A program made the position numbers and the translations under genes. From Flavobacteriales bacterium (GTDB lineage: Bacteria; Bacteroidota; Bacteroidia; Flavobacteriales; BACL11): 32,507 bases of DNA. How positions within the stretch are numbered: the first letter of the stretch is position 1; every line of letters starts with the position of its first letter. The notes below the pieces were generated by a model. The model did no database searches and was not told where the DNA came from. It saw nothing but the letters and a program-made list of their open reading frames with translations. Location: positions 1 through 32,507 of the forward strand of contig DUAO01000021.1 in assembly GCA_012960805.1 (NCBI GenBank), read 5' to 3'. Positions 18,862-28,270 of the stretch are shown here, piece by piece.

Positions 18862-19038
18862 ATGAGTAATATATTTTATGCAATTGGCGATTTTTTTGGT
18901 ATAATCTTTAATGGTGTAGAGGCTCTTGGAAATAGTGTCAACTATATTTATATTGGTGTAATATTTACTTTTTTAGTAGTGTGGACAGCTAAAATGATAA
19001 AGCATAAAAAAGACGGAGAAGAGCACGCTTCATCATAA
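18862..19038 (+). CDS. 58-aa small membrane protein (DUF6341-like), absent from ORF track
   Basis: ATG 18862 to TAA 19036-19038: MSNIFYAIGDFFGIIFNGVEALGNSVNYIYIGVIFTFLVVWTAKMIKHKKDGEEHASS; one TM helix and a charged tail; TAAATTTG at 18830 upstream. Confidence 0.75.
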   Translation: MSNIFYAIGDFFGIIFNGVEALGNSVNYIYIGVIFTFLVVWTAKMIKHKKDGEEHASS

Positions 19039-20304
19039 ATCAAATCCTATATCTTTACGGTAATATTTACCTTCAAAGGATATTTTCTCTGCACTATCAA
19101 ACGATTTTACCAGCGCCTTTTCCATTGTTTCTCCAAATGAGGTAAGCGCTATAACTCTACCGCCATTTGTTTTAATAGTCCCGTTATCATTTTTTGTTCC
19201 AGCATGGAAAACAATACTCTTATCAACCGTTTCCGTTCCTGTAATTTCTTTTCCTTTTTCGTAAGCTTCTGGGTATCCACCCGCAACAAGCATTACTGTG
19301 GTCGCTACTTCATCTGTAATCTCCAAGTCCTTTTCACTAAAAGTCCCATCCCCAATTCCTTGCAACAAATTCAAGAAATCAGATTTTATTCTCGGGATAA
19401 CAACCTCAGTTTCTGGATCACCCATTCTTACATTGTATTCAATAACTTTAGGCTCTCCCTTAACATTTATAAGTCCTATAAAAATAAATCCTTGATAAGT
19501 GATGTTATCTTTTTGTAACCCTTCAATTGTAGGTCTTATTATTTCTCTTTCTACTTTTTCAATATAGAATCTATCAGCAAAAGGCACAGGTGAGATTGCT
19601 CCCATTCCCCCAGTATTTAACCCCATATCTCTTTCTCCAATTCGTTTGTAGTCTTTTGCTGATGGAAGAATTTTATAGGATTCTCCATCAGTAAGCACAA
19701 AAACAGAAAGTTCAATTCCATCTAAAAACTCTTCAATAACAACTGTTGATGATGCAGTCCCAAATTTAGCATCAGCTACCATTGCTTTTAATTCGTCTTT
19801 AGCCTTTTGTAAATCATTTAGGATTAACACTCCTTTTCCTGCAGCGAGGCCATCAGCTTTAAGCACATAAGGAGCATCAAGGCTTTCTAAAAAAGCATAA
19901 CCTTCTGCTAAGTTTTCTTTTGTAAAGGCTTGATATTTTGCAGTTGGAATATTGTGCCTAAACATAAACTGTTTTGCAAATTCTTTGCTTCCTTCTAATT
20001 GAGCGCCTTCTTTTGAAGGACCTATAAGTATAATATCTTTTAAAGCCTCATCTGCTTGGAAGAAATCAAAAATGCCATTTACTAATGGATCTTCAGGCCC
20101 AACAATTACTAGCATTACCTCTTCTTCAAGCACTAATTCTTTAATTTTTTCAAAATCATTTACGCCAATATTAACATTAGTTCCTAATTCACTAGTCCCA
20201 GCATTTCCAGGTGCCACTAATAATTTTTTACACAAGCTGCTTTTAGAAATTTTCCATGCAAATGCATGCTCTCTTCCTCCACTCCCTAATATTAATACAT
20301 TCAT
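19033..20304 (-). CDS. purD: phosphoribosylamine--glycine ligase
   Basis: MNVLILGSGGREHAFAWKISKS, VGPEDPLVNGI, GMGAISPVPFAD; 423 aa. Confidence 0.97.
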   Translation of the reverse strand: MNVLILGSGGREHAFAWKISKSSLCKKLLVAPGNAGTSELGTNVNIGVNDFEKIKELVLEEEVMLVIVGPEDPLVNGIFDFFQADEALKDIILIGPSKEGAQLEGSKEFAKQFMFRHNIPTAKYQAFTKENLAEGYAFLESLDAPYVLKADGLAAGKGVLILNDLQKAKDELKAMVADAKFGTASSTVVIEEFLDGIELSVFVLTDGESYKILPSAKDYKRIGERDMGLNTGGMGAISPVPFADRFYIEKVEREIIRPTIEGLQKDNITYQGFIFIGLINVKGEPKVIEYNVRMGDPETEVVIPRIKSDFLNLLQGIGDGTFSEKDLEITDEVATTVMLVAGGYPEAYEKGKEITGTETVDKSIVFHAGTKNDNGTIKTNGGRVIALTSFGETMEKALVKSFDSAEKISFEGKYYRKDIGFDL

Positions 20305-20313
20305 TTTTATTTT

Positions 20314-21063
20314 TTATTCGCTATCCATTGCAGTTAAAATTTCTTCTGTCAATTCCATATTATGAAATACTTGCTGAACATCATCATTTTCTTCTAGTAG
20401 ATCCAAAAGTTTAAGCACCTTTTCCGCTTGTTTAGCAGATATTTTTTTTGTGTTATTTGGGATTCTTTGCAGTTCAGAATTCTCAAGTTCAATTTCTAAT
20501 TCTTCAAGTTTTGTTTGCATATTGTTAAAGTCAGCATACTCACAATAAATAGTTACCGCTTCTTCATCAGCCTCTAACTCTTCCAAACCAGCATCAATAA
20601 GTTCCATCTCTAATTCTTCAACATCTATTTTAATTTTCTCAGGGTTAATGGTAAAAACTCCTTTGCGGTCAAAAATAAACTCTAAGGAACCATTAGTCCC
20701 CATTGCCCCATCACATTTACTAAAATAAGAACGAACATCAGCAACCGTGCGGTTGTTATTGTTGCTAGCACAGTCTACAAATATAGCAATACCATGTATA
20801 GCATATCCTTCTAGTGACATTTCTTCATAATTAGCCGTATCTTTATTACTTGCATTTTTTATGGCACGCAATACATTGTCTTTAGGCATGTTTGCTGACT
20901 TTGCATTTTGCATAATTTGTCTTAATCTAGAATTTGTATCAGGGTCAGGGCCACCATCTTTCACGGCCATTACAATGTCTTTTCCAATTCGAGTAAAAGT
21001 TTTGGCCATTTTTGACCATCTCTTCATCTTTCTGCCCTTTCTTAATTCAAATGCTCTTCCCAT
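20314..21063 (-). CDS. YebC/PmpR family protein
   Basis: MGRAFELRKGRKMKRWSKMAKTFTRIGKDI, KCDGAMGTNGSLEFIF. Confidence 0.94.
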   Translation of the reverse strand: MGRAFELRKGRKMKRWSKMAKTFTRIGKDIVMAVKDGGPDPDTNSRLRQIMQNAKSANMPKDNVLRAIKNASNKDTANYEEMSLEGYAIHGIAIFVDCASNNNNRTVADVRSYFSKCDGAMGTNGSLEFIFDRKGVFTINPEKIKIDVEELEMELIDAGLEELEADEEAVTIYCEYADFNNMQTKLEELEIELENSELQRIPNNTKKISAKQAEKVLKLLDLLEENDDVQQVFHNMELTEEILTAMDSE

Positions 21064-21072
21064 AGCCTATTT

Positions 21073-22863
21073 TTAATCATCTAATTTTAATACTGATAAA
21101 AATGCTTCTTGGGGGATCTCTACATTGCCAACTTGTCGCATTCGTTTCTTCCCTTTTTTTTGTTTTTCTAACAGTTTTCTTTTTCTTGAAATATCCCCAC
21201 CATAACATTTTGCGGTTACATCTTTTCGTAAGGCTTTTACAGTTTCTCTTGATATAATTTTAGAACCAATTGCTGATTGTATAGCAATATCAAATTGTTG
21301 TCTTGGGATTAATTCTTTTAATTTGGCACATAATTTTTTCCCTAAAGTATAGGAATTTGTTTTGTGTACCAATGCTGATAATGCATCTACAGGATCACCA
21401 TTCAACAGGATATCTAGCTTAGATAATACTGAAGGTCTGTATTCAATTGGGGAATAATCAAATGAAGCGTATCCTTTGGAAACAGATTTTAATTTATCAT
21501 AAAAGTCAAATACAATTTCTCCTAATGGCATTTCAAAAGTAAGCTCTATTCTATCTGTTGTTAAGTATACTTGGTTGGTTATCTCGCCTCTTTTTGCAAT
21601 ACAAAGCGTCATTACTGGACCGATAAAATCAGTTTTTGTAATGATTTGTGCTCGGATAAAAGGTTCTTCTACACTTTCCAAAATACTAGGGTCAGGGTAG
21701 TCAGAAGGATTATGAATTTCCAACTTCTTTCCAGCTCTTGTATAGGCATAATAGGATACGTTTGGTACAGTTGTGATTACCGTCATATTAAACTCACGCT
21801 CTAATCTTTCCTGAATGATTTCCATATGCAACATTCCTAAAAATCCACACCTAAAACCAAAGCCAAGTGCTACTGAGGATTCTGGAGCATAAGTTAATGA
21901 GGCGTCATTTAGTTGAAGTTTTTCCATTGAACTTCTGAGTTCTTCAAAATCCTCAGTGTCCACAGGATAAATCCCCGCAAATACCATTGGCTTTACTTCT
22001 TCAAATCCTTTTACAGCTTCCGTTGCAGGATTTTCAACAGTTGTAATTGTATCCCCAACTTTTACTTCTGTTGCATTTTTAATTCCTGAAATAATATACC
22101 CAACTTCCCCTGCTTTTAATGATTTTTTAGGAAATTGTTCAAGTCTTAAGGCGCCAATCTCATCTGCATGATATTCCATATTAGTTGCCATGAATTTTAC
22201 TTTCTGACCTTTTTTTATTTCACCGTTAATTATTTTGAAATAAGCCTCAATCCCTCTAAAAGTATTATAAACAGAATCAAAAATCATGGCCTGTAAAGGG
22301 GCATCAACATCTCCTTCTGGATGAGGAATTTTTTCTATAACTGCAGTTAATATCTCTTCAATTCCAACACCTGTTTTTGCACTTGCAGAAATAATATCTT
22401 CATGCTTACAATCAATTAAATCAATAATTTGATCTTTTACCACTTCAGGCTCAGCAGAAGGCAAATCAATTTTATTTAATACCGGAATAATTTTCAAATC
22501 ATGCTCCAAAGCTAAATATAAATTGGAAATAGTTTGTGCTTGAATCCCTTGTGCTGCATCAACAATTAACAAAGCCCCTTCACAAGCGGCAATGGAGCGA
22601 GAAACCTCATAAGAAAAATCAACATGACCAGGGGTGTCAATTAGATTCAGAATATATTCCTCTCCTTTATAAGTATATTCCATTTGTATAGCATGACTCT
22701 TAATGGTAATTCCTCTTTCTTTTTCAAGGTCCATATTATCGAGTAATTGCGCCTCAGTATTTCTTTCATCTACTGCGCCAGTAAACTCTAATAATCGGTC
22801 TGCCAAAGTAGATTTCCCATGGTCAATATGGGCGATAATGCAAAAATTTCTGATTTTTTTCAT
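21073..22863 (-). CDS. lepA: elongation factor 4 (LepA)
   Basis: [42 protein letters not shown]-terminal [27 protein letters not shown] at 22863 preferred over 22881. Confidence 0.97.
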   Translation of the reverse strand: MKKIRNFCIIAHIDHGKSTLADRLLEFTGAVDERNTEAQLLDNMDLEKERGITIKSHAIQMEYTYKGEEYILNLIDTPGHVDFSYEVSRSIAACEGALLIVDAAQGIQAQTISNLYLALEHDLKIIPVLNKIDLPSAEPEVVKDQIIDLIDCKHEDIISASAKTGVGIEEILTAVIEKIPHPEGDVDAPLQAMIFDSVYNTFRGIEAYFKIINGEIKKGQKVKFMATNMEYHADEIGALRLEQFPKKSLKAGEVGYIISGIKNATEVKVGDTITTVENPATEAVKGFEEVKPMVFAGIYPVDTEDFEELRSSMEKLQLNDASLTYAPESSVALGFGFRCGFLGMLHMEIIQERLEREFNMTVITTVPNVSYYAYTRAGKKLEIHNPSDYPDPSILESVEEPFIRAQIITKTDFIGPVMTLCIAKRGEITNQVYLTTDRIELTFEMPLGEIVFDFYDKLKSVSKGYASFDYSPIEYRPSVLSKLDILLNGDPVDALSALVHKTNSYTLGKKLCAKLKELIPRQQFDIAIQSAIGSKIISRETVKALRKDVTAKCYGGDISRKRKLLEKQKKGKKRMRQVGNVEIPQEAFLSVLKLDD

Positions 22864-22926
22864 GCAAGTGCGAAAATACATTATTTCCCTTAATTAGCGT
22901 ATTGTATTTTAAAACAGATATTTTAG

Positions 22927-22934
22927 TATTTTTG
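22927..22934 (+). promoter_or_regulatory. Bacteroidota -7 element (TATTTTTG) with TTG 22 nt upstream
   Basis: TTG at 22902-22904, 22-nt spacer, TATTTTTG at 22927-22934, ATG at 22954. Confidence 0.5.
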
Positions 22935-22953
22935 TGTTCTTAAAAGTAAAATT

Positions 22954-23178
22954 ATGAGTAAAGTAGAAATAAACAAAAAGAGACATATTCTTAAAGCAAT
23001 TACATGGAGTTTAATAGCTTCTGCAACAACATTTTTTGTTGGTTTAGGGTTCGGATTAGAAAGTGATAAAGCCTTAATGATTGTATTAATTGACAGAGCG
23101 TTAAAGTTTGGGTTTTATTATGCACACGAAAGAACTTGGTTTGCCTCAAATTGGGGAATTGTTAAGCAGAAAAATTAA
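22954..23178 (+). CDS. DUF2061-like small membrane protein
   Basis: KRHILKAITWSLIASATTFFVGLGFG...KFGFYYAHERTWFASNWG. Confidence 0.87.
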   Translation: MSKVEINKKRHILKAITWSLIASATTFFVGLGFGLESDKALMIVLIDRALKFGFYYAHERTWFASNWGIVKQKN

Positions 23179-23846
23179 TTGGGTTTATCATCCTTTTTTA
23201 AGGTATAATTAATTTTTAGTTTATTTTCTTTAAGAAATTCTTTTTCTAATTCTTCATCAATTTCCCATTGATATTTTTTGCTCTTTGGGCCTTCTTTTCT
23301 ATAAAAAATCGCCACTATAATACCAGCCATAAAACCAGACAGATGCCCTTCCCATGAGATGTGCTCTTTAGTTGGAAGAACTCCCCAAATCATAGAGCCG
23401 TATAAAAAGATTATTAGCATAGAAACAGCAGAGAGTCTTGGATTTTTTCTGATTATACCACTAATGAATAAAAAGGCAGCAAGCGCATAAATAATACCAC
23501 TTGCACCTATATGAAAGGATGGTCTGCCAATAATCCAAAGCCAAAACCCAGCAATAAAAAAGAGCCATAAAAACAGCTGTTTCGCTATTTTTTTGTAAAA
23601 GGAAAAGAGCATTCCGCCTAAAATTAAAATGGGATAACTATTATTGATTAGATGTGAAAAATCCTTGTGAATGAAAGGAGAACATAAAATACCTTTTAGT
23701 CCGCTTAAGCTTTGAGGGCGTACGCCATAATCAGCAAAAGAAAGTCCAAAATTATACTCTATTAATTTCACTATCCACATGATTATTAAAAACAATATTG
23801 GGAAGAATAAAATGTTCAAAAGTGCTTTTCGCTCTACCTTATTCAT
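23175..23846 (-). CDS. rhomboid family intramembrane serine protease
   Basis: FHIGASGIIYALAAFLF (GASG serine motif) and SWEGHLSGFMAG (catalytic His). Confidence 0.92.
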   Translation of the reverse strand: MNKVERKALLNILFFPILFLIIMWIVKLIEYNFGLSFADYGVRPQSLSGLKGILCSPFIHKDFSHLINNSYPILILGGMLFSFYKKIAKQLFLWLFFIAGFWLWIIGRPSFHIGASGIIYALAAFLFISGIIRKNPRLSAVSMLIIFLYGSMIWGVLPTKEHISWEGHLSGFMAGIIVAIFYRKEGPKSKKYQWEIDEELEKEFLKENKLKINYTLKKDDKPN

Positions 23847-23920
23847 AGGTTAAAAGTTCAAGCGATAAAAGTAAGAAATTACAAATTAAATAGCGCATAA
23901 AATTGTACTTTTACAAGAAT

Positions 23921-26683
23921 ATGAAATCAGAAAAAAAACTTTTTCTTTTGGATGCTTTCGCTCTGATTTACAGAGCGTATTTTGCATTTGCGAAAAACCC
24001 AAGAATCAACTCAAAAGGCCTAGATACTTCAGCAGTTTTTGGATTTGTAAATACTTTAGTTGAAGTAATTAAAAAAGAAAACCCAACTCACTTGGCAGTA
24101 GTTTTTGATACTAAGAAACCTACTGAAAGACATATTGAATATCCTGAATATAAAGCTCACCGAGAGGCAATGCCTGATGGCTTGCGTGATGCACTGCCCT
24201 ATATTGATAAGCTTTTGGAAGCATTTAATATTCCTAAATTATATAAAGATGGATATGAGGCAGATGATGTAGTCGGTACTTTGGCAAAAAAAGCAGAAAA
24301 AGCAGGATTTCAAGTTTATATGATGACTTCTGATAAAGATTTTGCCCAATTGGTTTCAAATAATATTTTTATGTATCGCCCAGGAAATAAATGGCAGCCT
24401 ACTGCTATTTGGGGAATTCCTGAGGTATTAGAAAAATTTGATATTCAAAGAGTTGATCAAGTGATTGACTTTTTAGGCATGATGGGGGATTCAGCTGATA
24501 ATATTCCAGGAATTCCAGGCATTGGGAAAAAGACAGCTCAAAAGTTTATTAAACAATATGACTCAATGGAAGGTCTTTTTGCAAACTCGCATGAGTTAAA
24601 AGGGAAGATGAAAGAGAATGTTGAAGCCTCAGAAGAAATTGGTTTGCTCTGTAAAAAACTGGTTACGATAATTACAGATGTTCCTATTGAGTTTGATGCT
24701 GAACAAATGCGCCTGGTCCCTAAAAATGAAGAAAAAATAACAACATTATTTGAAGAATTAGAATTTAGAGCTTTATTGCAAAGAGTACTCCCTTCTACTC
24801 CTACGCAAGTAAGTCTTCCAAAAAAGGATGAAATGATTACTGAAGTTAACTCTAGCCCTCAATTTGATTTGTTTTCTCAAGCATCAGCTTCTGTTGTTGT
24901 GGCAGGTGAAAGTAATAATTTTGAGTTGATTGATAGTGTAGAAAAGTTAGATAAATTAATAAGTGACATTAAAAAGACAGGGCAAGTTGCCTTTCAAATT
25001 ATTACAGACACAAAGGAGGCCTTAAGTACTAAAATTTCTGGTTTTTCTTTTAGTTATTTAGATGATAATGGATTTTATATTCCGTTTGAAAATGAAATAA
25101 TACCATCTTTAAAATCACTTTTTGAAGACGCTTCAATTCATAAAATTGGATATGATTTAAAGTTTGCTATTAAAGTTTTATCAAAGCAAGGAATTCAGAC
25201 GAAAGGGTCTTTGTTTGATGTTGAAATTGCCCATTATTTATTACATCCCGACATGCGTCATGCATTGGACATAATTTCAGATAATTATCTAAATAAAATT
25301 ATGATTGAGGAGCAGGAGGTGGTTGGCAGGGGAAAAACAAAATTAGATTTTTCTGCATTAAATAAGCAAATAATTACTGACTTTGCAGCTGAGAAATCAT
25401 CCGTAATTTTTAAGCTTTCGGCTATTTTTGAAAAAGAAATGAAGGAAGTTGGTGTTTGGGATCTATTCACCACTATTGAAATGCCGTTAACTATTGTTTT
25501 GGCAAAAATAGAAAATGAAGGGATAGCTTTAGATGTTGATATGCTCAAGGAATATAGCGTAGAATTGACTGATGAGTTAGGGCTACAAACTAAAAAAATT
25601 CATGAGCTTGCAGGTGAAGAATTTAACATTGCATCCCCTAAGCAAATGGGAGAAATTTTATTTACAAAGATGGAGCTCGGAAAGAAACCTAAAAAAACAA
25701 AATCAGGTCAATTCTCCACTTCAGAAGAAACTCTGCTACAATTAAAGGCTAGTCACCCTATAATTGAGGAGATTTTAAATTTTAGAGCGGTAAAAAAATT
25801 ACTATCTACCTATGTTGATGCTTTACCAGCATTAGTGAATTCGACCACTCAAAGAATCCACACTACTTTTAATCAGTCAGTAGCAGCTACAGGTCGTTTA
25901 TCCTCAGTAAATCCTAATTTACAGAATATTCCAATCAGAACAAAAAGAGGAATGAAAGTGCGTGAAGCGTTTATCCCTAGAAATAAAGATTTTATATTAA
26001 TGGCGGCTGATTATTCTCAGATTGAATTGAGAATTATGGCTTCTTTAAGTAAGGATGAAGAAATGTTAAATGCTTTTAATCAGGGAGTAGACATTCATTC
26101 TGCTACAGCTGCTAAGGTGTACAAAGTTCCTGTTGATCAGGTGGACAGAACTATGCGTTCACATGCTAAATCAGTAAATTTTGGAATTATTTATGGTATT
26201 TCTGCTTTTGGATTATCACAAAATATTGGTATTTCCAGAACTGAGGCCAAAACAATAATTGATAATTATTTTAAAGAATTCCCTAAGGTTAAGGAATATA
26301 TGGATTGGTCAATTAAACAAGCTCGAGAAAAAGAATATGTGGAAACTTTAATGGGAAGAAGAAGATACCTAAAAGAAATTAATTCAAAAAATGCTGTTAT
26401 GCGAGCGGTAGCTGAACGTAATGCTATTAATGCTCCAATACAAGGTTCTGCAGCTGATATTGTAAAAAAAGCTATGATTGATGTGCAGCAAGAAATGGAT
26501 AAAAGAGGGATGCAATCAAGAATGTTATTGCAAGTACATGATGAATTAGTTTTTGATATGTATAAAGGCGAATCAGAAGAGTTGAAATCGCTTGTAAAAG
26601 AAAAAATGGAACAGGCAATTATATTGAAAGCCCCTTTAACAGTTGATATTGGTGAAGGAATAAATTGGCTAGAAGCTCATTAG
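23921..26683 (+). CDS. polA: DNA polymerase I (5' nuclease and polymerase motifs intact; 3'-5' exo motifs degenerate)
   Basis: DKDFAQLV, GDSADNIPGIPGIGKKTA, DYSQIELR, RSHAKSVNFGIIYG, QVHDELVFD. ATG at 23921 preferred over 23903. Confidence 0.97.
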   Translation: MKSEKKLFLLDAFALIYRAYFAFAKNPRINSKGLDTSAVFGFVNTLVEVIKKENPTHLAVVFDTKKPTERHIEYPEYKAHREAMPDGLRDALPYIDKLLEAFNIPKLYKDGYEADDVVGTLAKKAEKAGFQVYMMTSDKDFAQLVSNNIFMYRPGNKWQPTAIWGIPEVLEKFDIQRVDQVIDFLGMMGDSADNIPGIPGIGKKTAQKFIKQYDSMEGLFANSHELKGKMKENVEASEEIGLLCKKLVTIITDVPIEFDAEQMRLVPKNEEKITTLFEELEFRALLQRVLPSTPTQVSLPKKDEMITEVNSSPQFDLFSQASASVVVAGESNNFELIDSVEKLDKLISDIKKTGQVAFQIITDTKEALSTKISGFSFSYLDDNGFYIPFENEIIPSLKSLFEDASIHKIGYDLKFAIKVLSKQGIQTKGSLFDVEIAHYLLHPDMRHALDIISDNYLNKIMIEEQEVVGRGKTKLDFSALNKQIITDFAAEKSSVIFKLSAIFEKEMKEVGVWDLFTTIEMPLTIVLAKIENEGIALDVDMLKEYSVELTDELGLQTKKIHELAGEEFNIASPKQMGEILFTKMELGKKPKKTKSGQFSTSEETLLQLKASHPIIEEILNFRAVKKLLSTYVDALPALVNSTTQRIHTTFNQSVAATGRLSSVNPNLQNIPIRTKRGMKVREAFIPRNKDFILMAADYSQIELRIMASLSKDEEMLNAFNQGVDIHSATAAKVYKVPVDQVDRTMRSHAKSVNFGIIYGISAFGLSQNIGISRTEAKTIIDNYFKEFPKVKEYMDWSIKQAREKEYVETLMGRRRYLKEINSKNAVMRAVAERNAINAPIQGSAADIVKKAMIDVQQEMDKRGMQSRMLLQVHDELVFDMYKGESEELKSLVKEKMEQAIILKAPLTVDIGEGINWLEAH

Positions 26684-26684
26684 A

Positions 26685-26900
26685 CTATTTGGCTTTCTTT
26701 TGAAAAAGCAAATATAACACTACAAGCGCAATAACACCGATAAATGATGGCCCTGCATCTTGTATATTTCCTACAGGATCCCATCCTAATAGTTTATCAT
26801 TAATTAATAATTGCACAATCACTCCTAAACATAAAAAAGTTAGTCCAAATGAAATTAACTCAACTAGTTGTTTTTGTAATGTATTGAAAAAGTTATTCAT
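26685..26900 (-). CDS. small two-TM membrane protein, unknown
   Basis: 71 aa MNNFFNTLQKQLVELISFGLTFLCLGVIVQLLINDKLLGWDPVGNIQDAGPSFIGVIALVVLYLLFQKKAK. Confidence 0.7.
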   Translation of the reverse strand: MNNFFNTLQKQLVELISFGLTFLCLGVIVQLLINDKLLGWDPVGNIQDAGPSFIGVIALVVLYLLFQKKAK

Positions 26901-26924
26901 GATTAATTGTGTTATGGTAAAAGT

Positions 26925-26957
26925 AATAAAAATAGCCCTACAAAATGCAGGGCTATT
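26925..26957 (-). terminator. Rho-independent terminator downstream of the 26981-27208 gene
   Basis: AATAGCCCT (26931-26939) pairs with AGGGCTATT (26949-26957), 9-nt loop; T run on the minus strand. Confidence 0.85.
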
Positions 26958-26980
26958 TTAATTAAAACATTTGAGTATTC

Positions 26981-27208
26981 TTACTTAGCTGTTAAAAGAG
27001 AGAATAAAACTAATAATCCAACTAAACCTGCAAATCCTGCCCCTCCTAGGCCATTAATAACACCCATTACATTGTCAATAACCGTCATGCCAAACATAGC
27101 TCCTCCTCCGAAAAGGATTTCTACCGCTATACCAAGACCTAGAACTGTCATGATTAAACCTGTTAAGCCTTTAAAAAAGCCATTGAAATACTTAAATACA
27201 TTTTCCAT
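26981..27208 (-). CDS. small Gly-rich two-TM protein, unknown
   Basis: 75 aa MENVFKYFNGFFKGLTGLIMTVLGLGIAVEILFGGGAMFGMTVIDNVMGVINGLGGAGFAGLVGLLVLFSLLTAK; own terminator and TACGTTTG motif (27239-27246) upstream. Confidence 0.7.
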   Translation of the reverse strand: MENVFKYFNGFFKGLTGLIMTVLGLGIAVEILFGGGAMFGMTVIDNVMGVINGLGGAGFAGLVGLLVLFSLLTAK

Positions 27209-27489
27209 AATTAAAAAATAATTTGATTAATACTGAGACAAACGTATGACATAATTGCTTTGGTTTTAGTTATTTGCGTATATTTTCTTTTAAAATACGT
27301 TTTTTACTATTTTACTTTTAAACTAATTCATTTAAAACGTAACCATCTGACATATAGGGATATAGATATAAAACTGAAGATAAACATACTATGGTTTTAA
27401 ACATAAAATTGTTAAAAATTACAAATAATCATAAGGTGTTGAAAATCAATATATAAGCATTAAAAAAGCATTAAAAAACAATAAAAAGC

Positions 27490-28200
27490 CTATTTTATAT
27501 TAACATCACGAATTGAGAGGATATTTTCGGTGAATTCGGCAAAATTTTGTATAATATAATAGAGTTTCTTAGCTACAGTTCCTGTATTTTCTAACTCATT
27601 ATTGGTATAATAGTTGGTAAATTTACTTAACAAAGGGAATAAATCAGGTTTTGTTTCCCGTATCTTTTTTTGCATAGTTGTATCAACTATACCAGGGTGA
27701 ACAGAAAATACTGTTAAGTTTTTATGATTTTCTTCAGCAATTACTTGAGTAAGCATATCTAATCCAGCTTTAGTGGCGCAATAAGTACTCCATGAAGATA
27801 TAGGATTATTTGCTGCTCCTGAACCCAGATTAATAAGTAGTTTTGAATTCTTCTTATAAGTGCTAATGAATTTCTGACTTAGCAGTGTAGGTGCAATTAA
27901 GTTCAGCTGATACTCAGTTATTATATCTTTGGCTGTCTTTTTATTAAAAGGGGCAATGGTTCCGATAGTAGCTGCATTATTCACTAATAATACTTCTGAT
28001 TTATTAGCCTCAGGAAAAACCAGCTTTTCAGTTGTCACTAAATCGCTCAGATCAATTTTTATAAAGGTGAAGTTTGTATGTATTATTTTATTTGTCCTTG
28101 AATAGCCTACTACTTTATAGTTTTTGTCAAGTAATAATTCGGCTAGGGCTTTTCCAATTCCACTTCCTGTTCCGGTTATGAGGGCTATTTTTTTTGGCAT
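27490..28200 (-). CDS. SDR family oxidoreductase
   Basis: ALITGTGSGIGKALAE, VNNAAT, SSWSTYCATKAGLDML (YxxxK). Confidence 0.93.
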   Translation of the reverse strand: MPKKIALITGTGSGIGKALAELLLDKNYKVVGYSRTNKIIHTNFTFIKIDLSDLVTTEKLVFPEANKSEVLLVNNAATIGTIAPFNKKTAKDIITEYQLNLIAPTLLSQKFISTYKKNSKLLINLGSGAANNPISSWSTYCATKAGLDMLTQVIAEENHKNLTVFSVHPGIVDTTMQKKIRETKPDLFPLLSKFTNYYTNNELENTGTVAKKLYYIIQNFAEFTENILSIRDVNIK

Positions 28201-28270
28201 TTATCTTACTTTTAGCAAAAGTATTAAAAGATGCAACATTTAATTTTATTTTTGCTAAAAATTATAAGAC

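Noticed and set aside
20314-22863. purD-yebC-lepA order as a novel operon
   Set aside because: Ordinary housekeeping genes closely packed on one strand; nothing unexplained.
27391-27456. 21-codon ATG ORF (MVLNIKLLKITNNHKVLKINI)
   Set aside because: Too short and compositionally like random AT-rich sequence; no ribosome-binding or conservation evidence.
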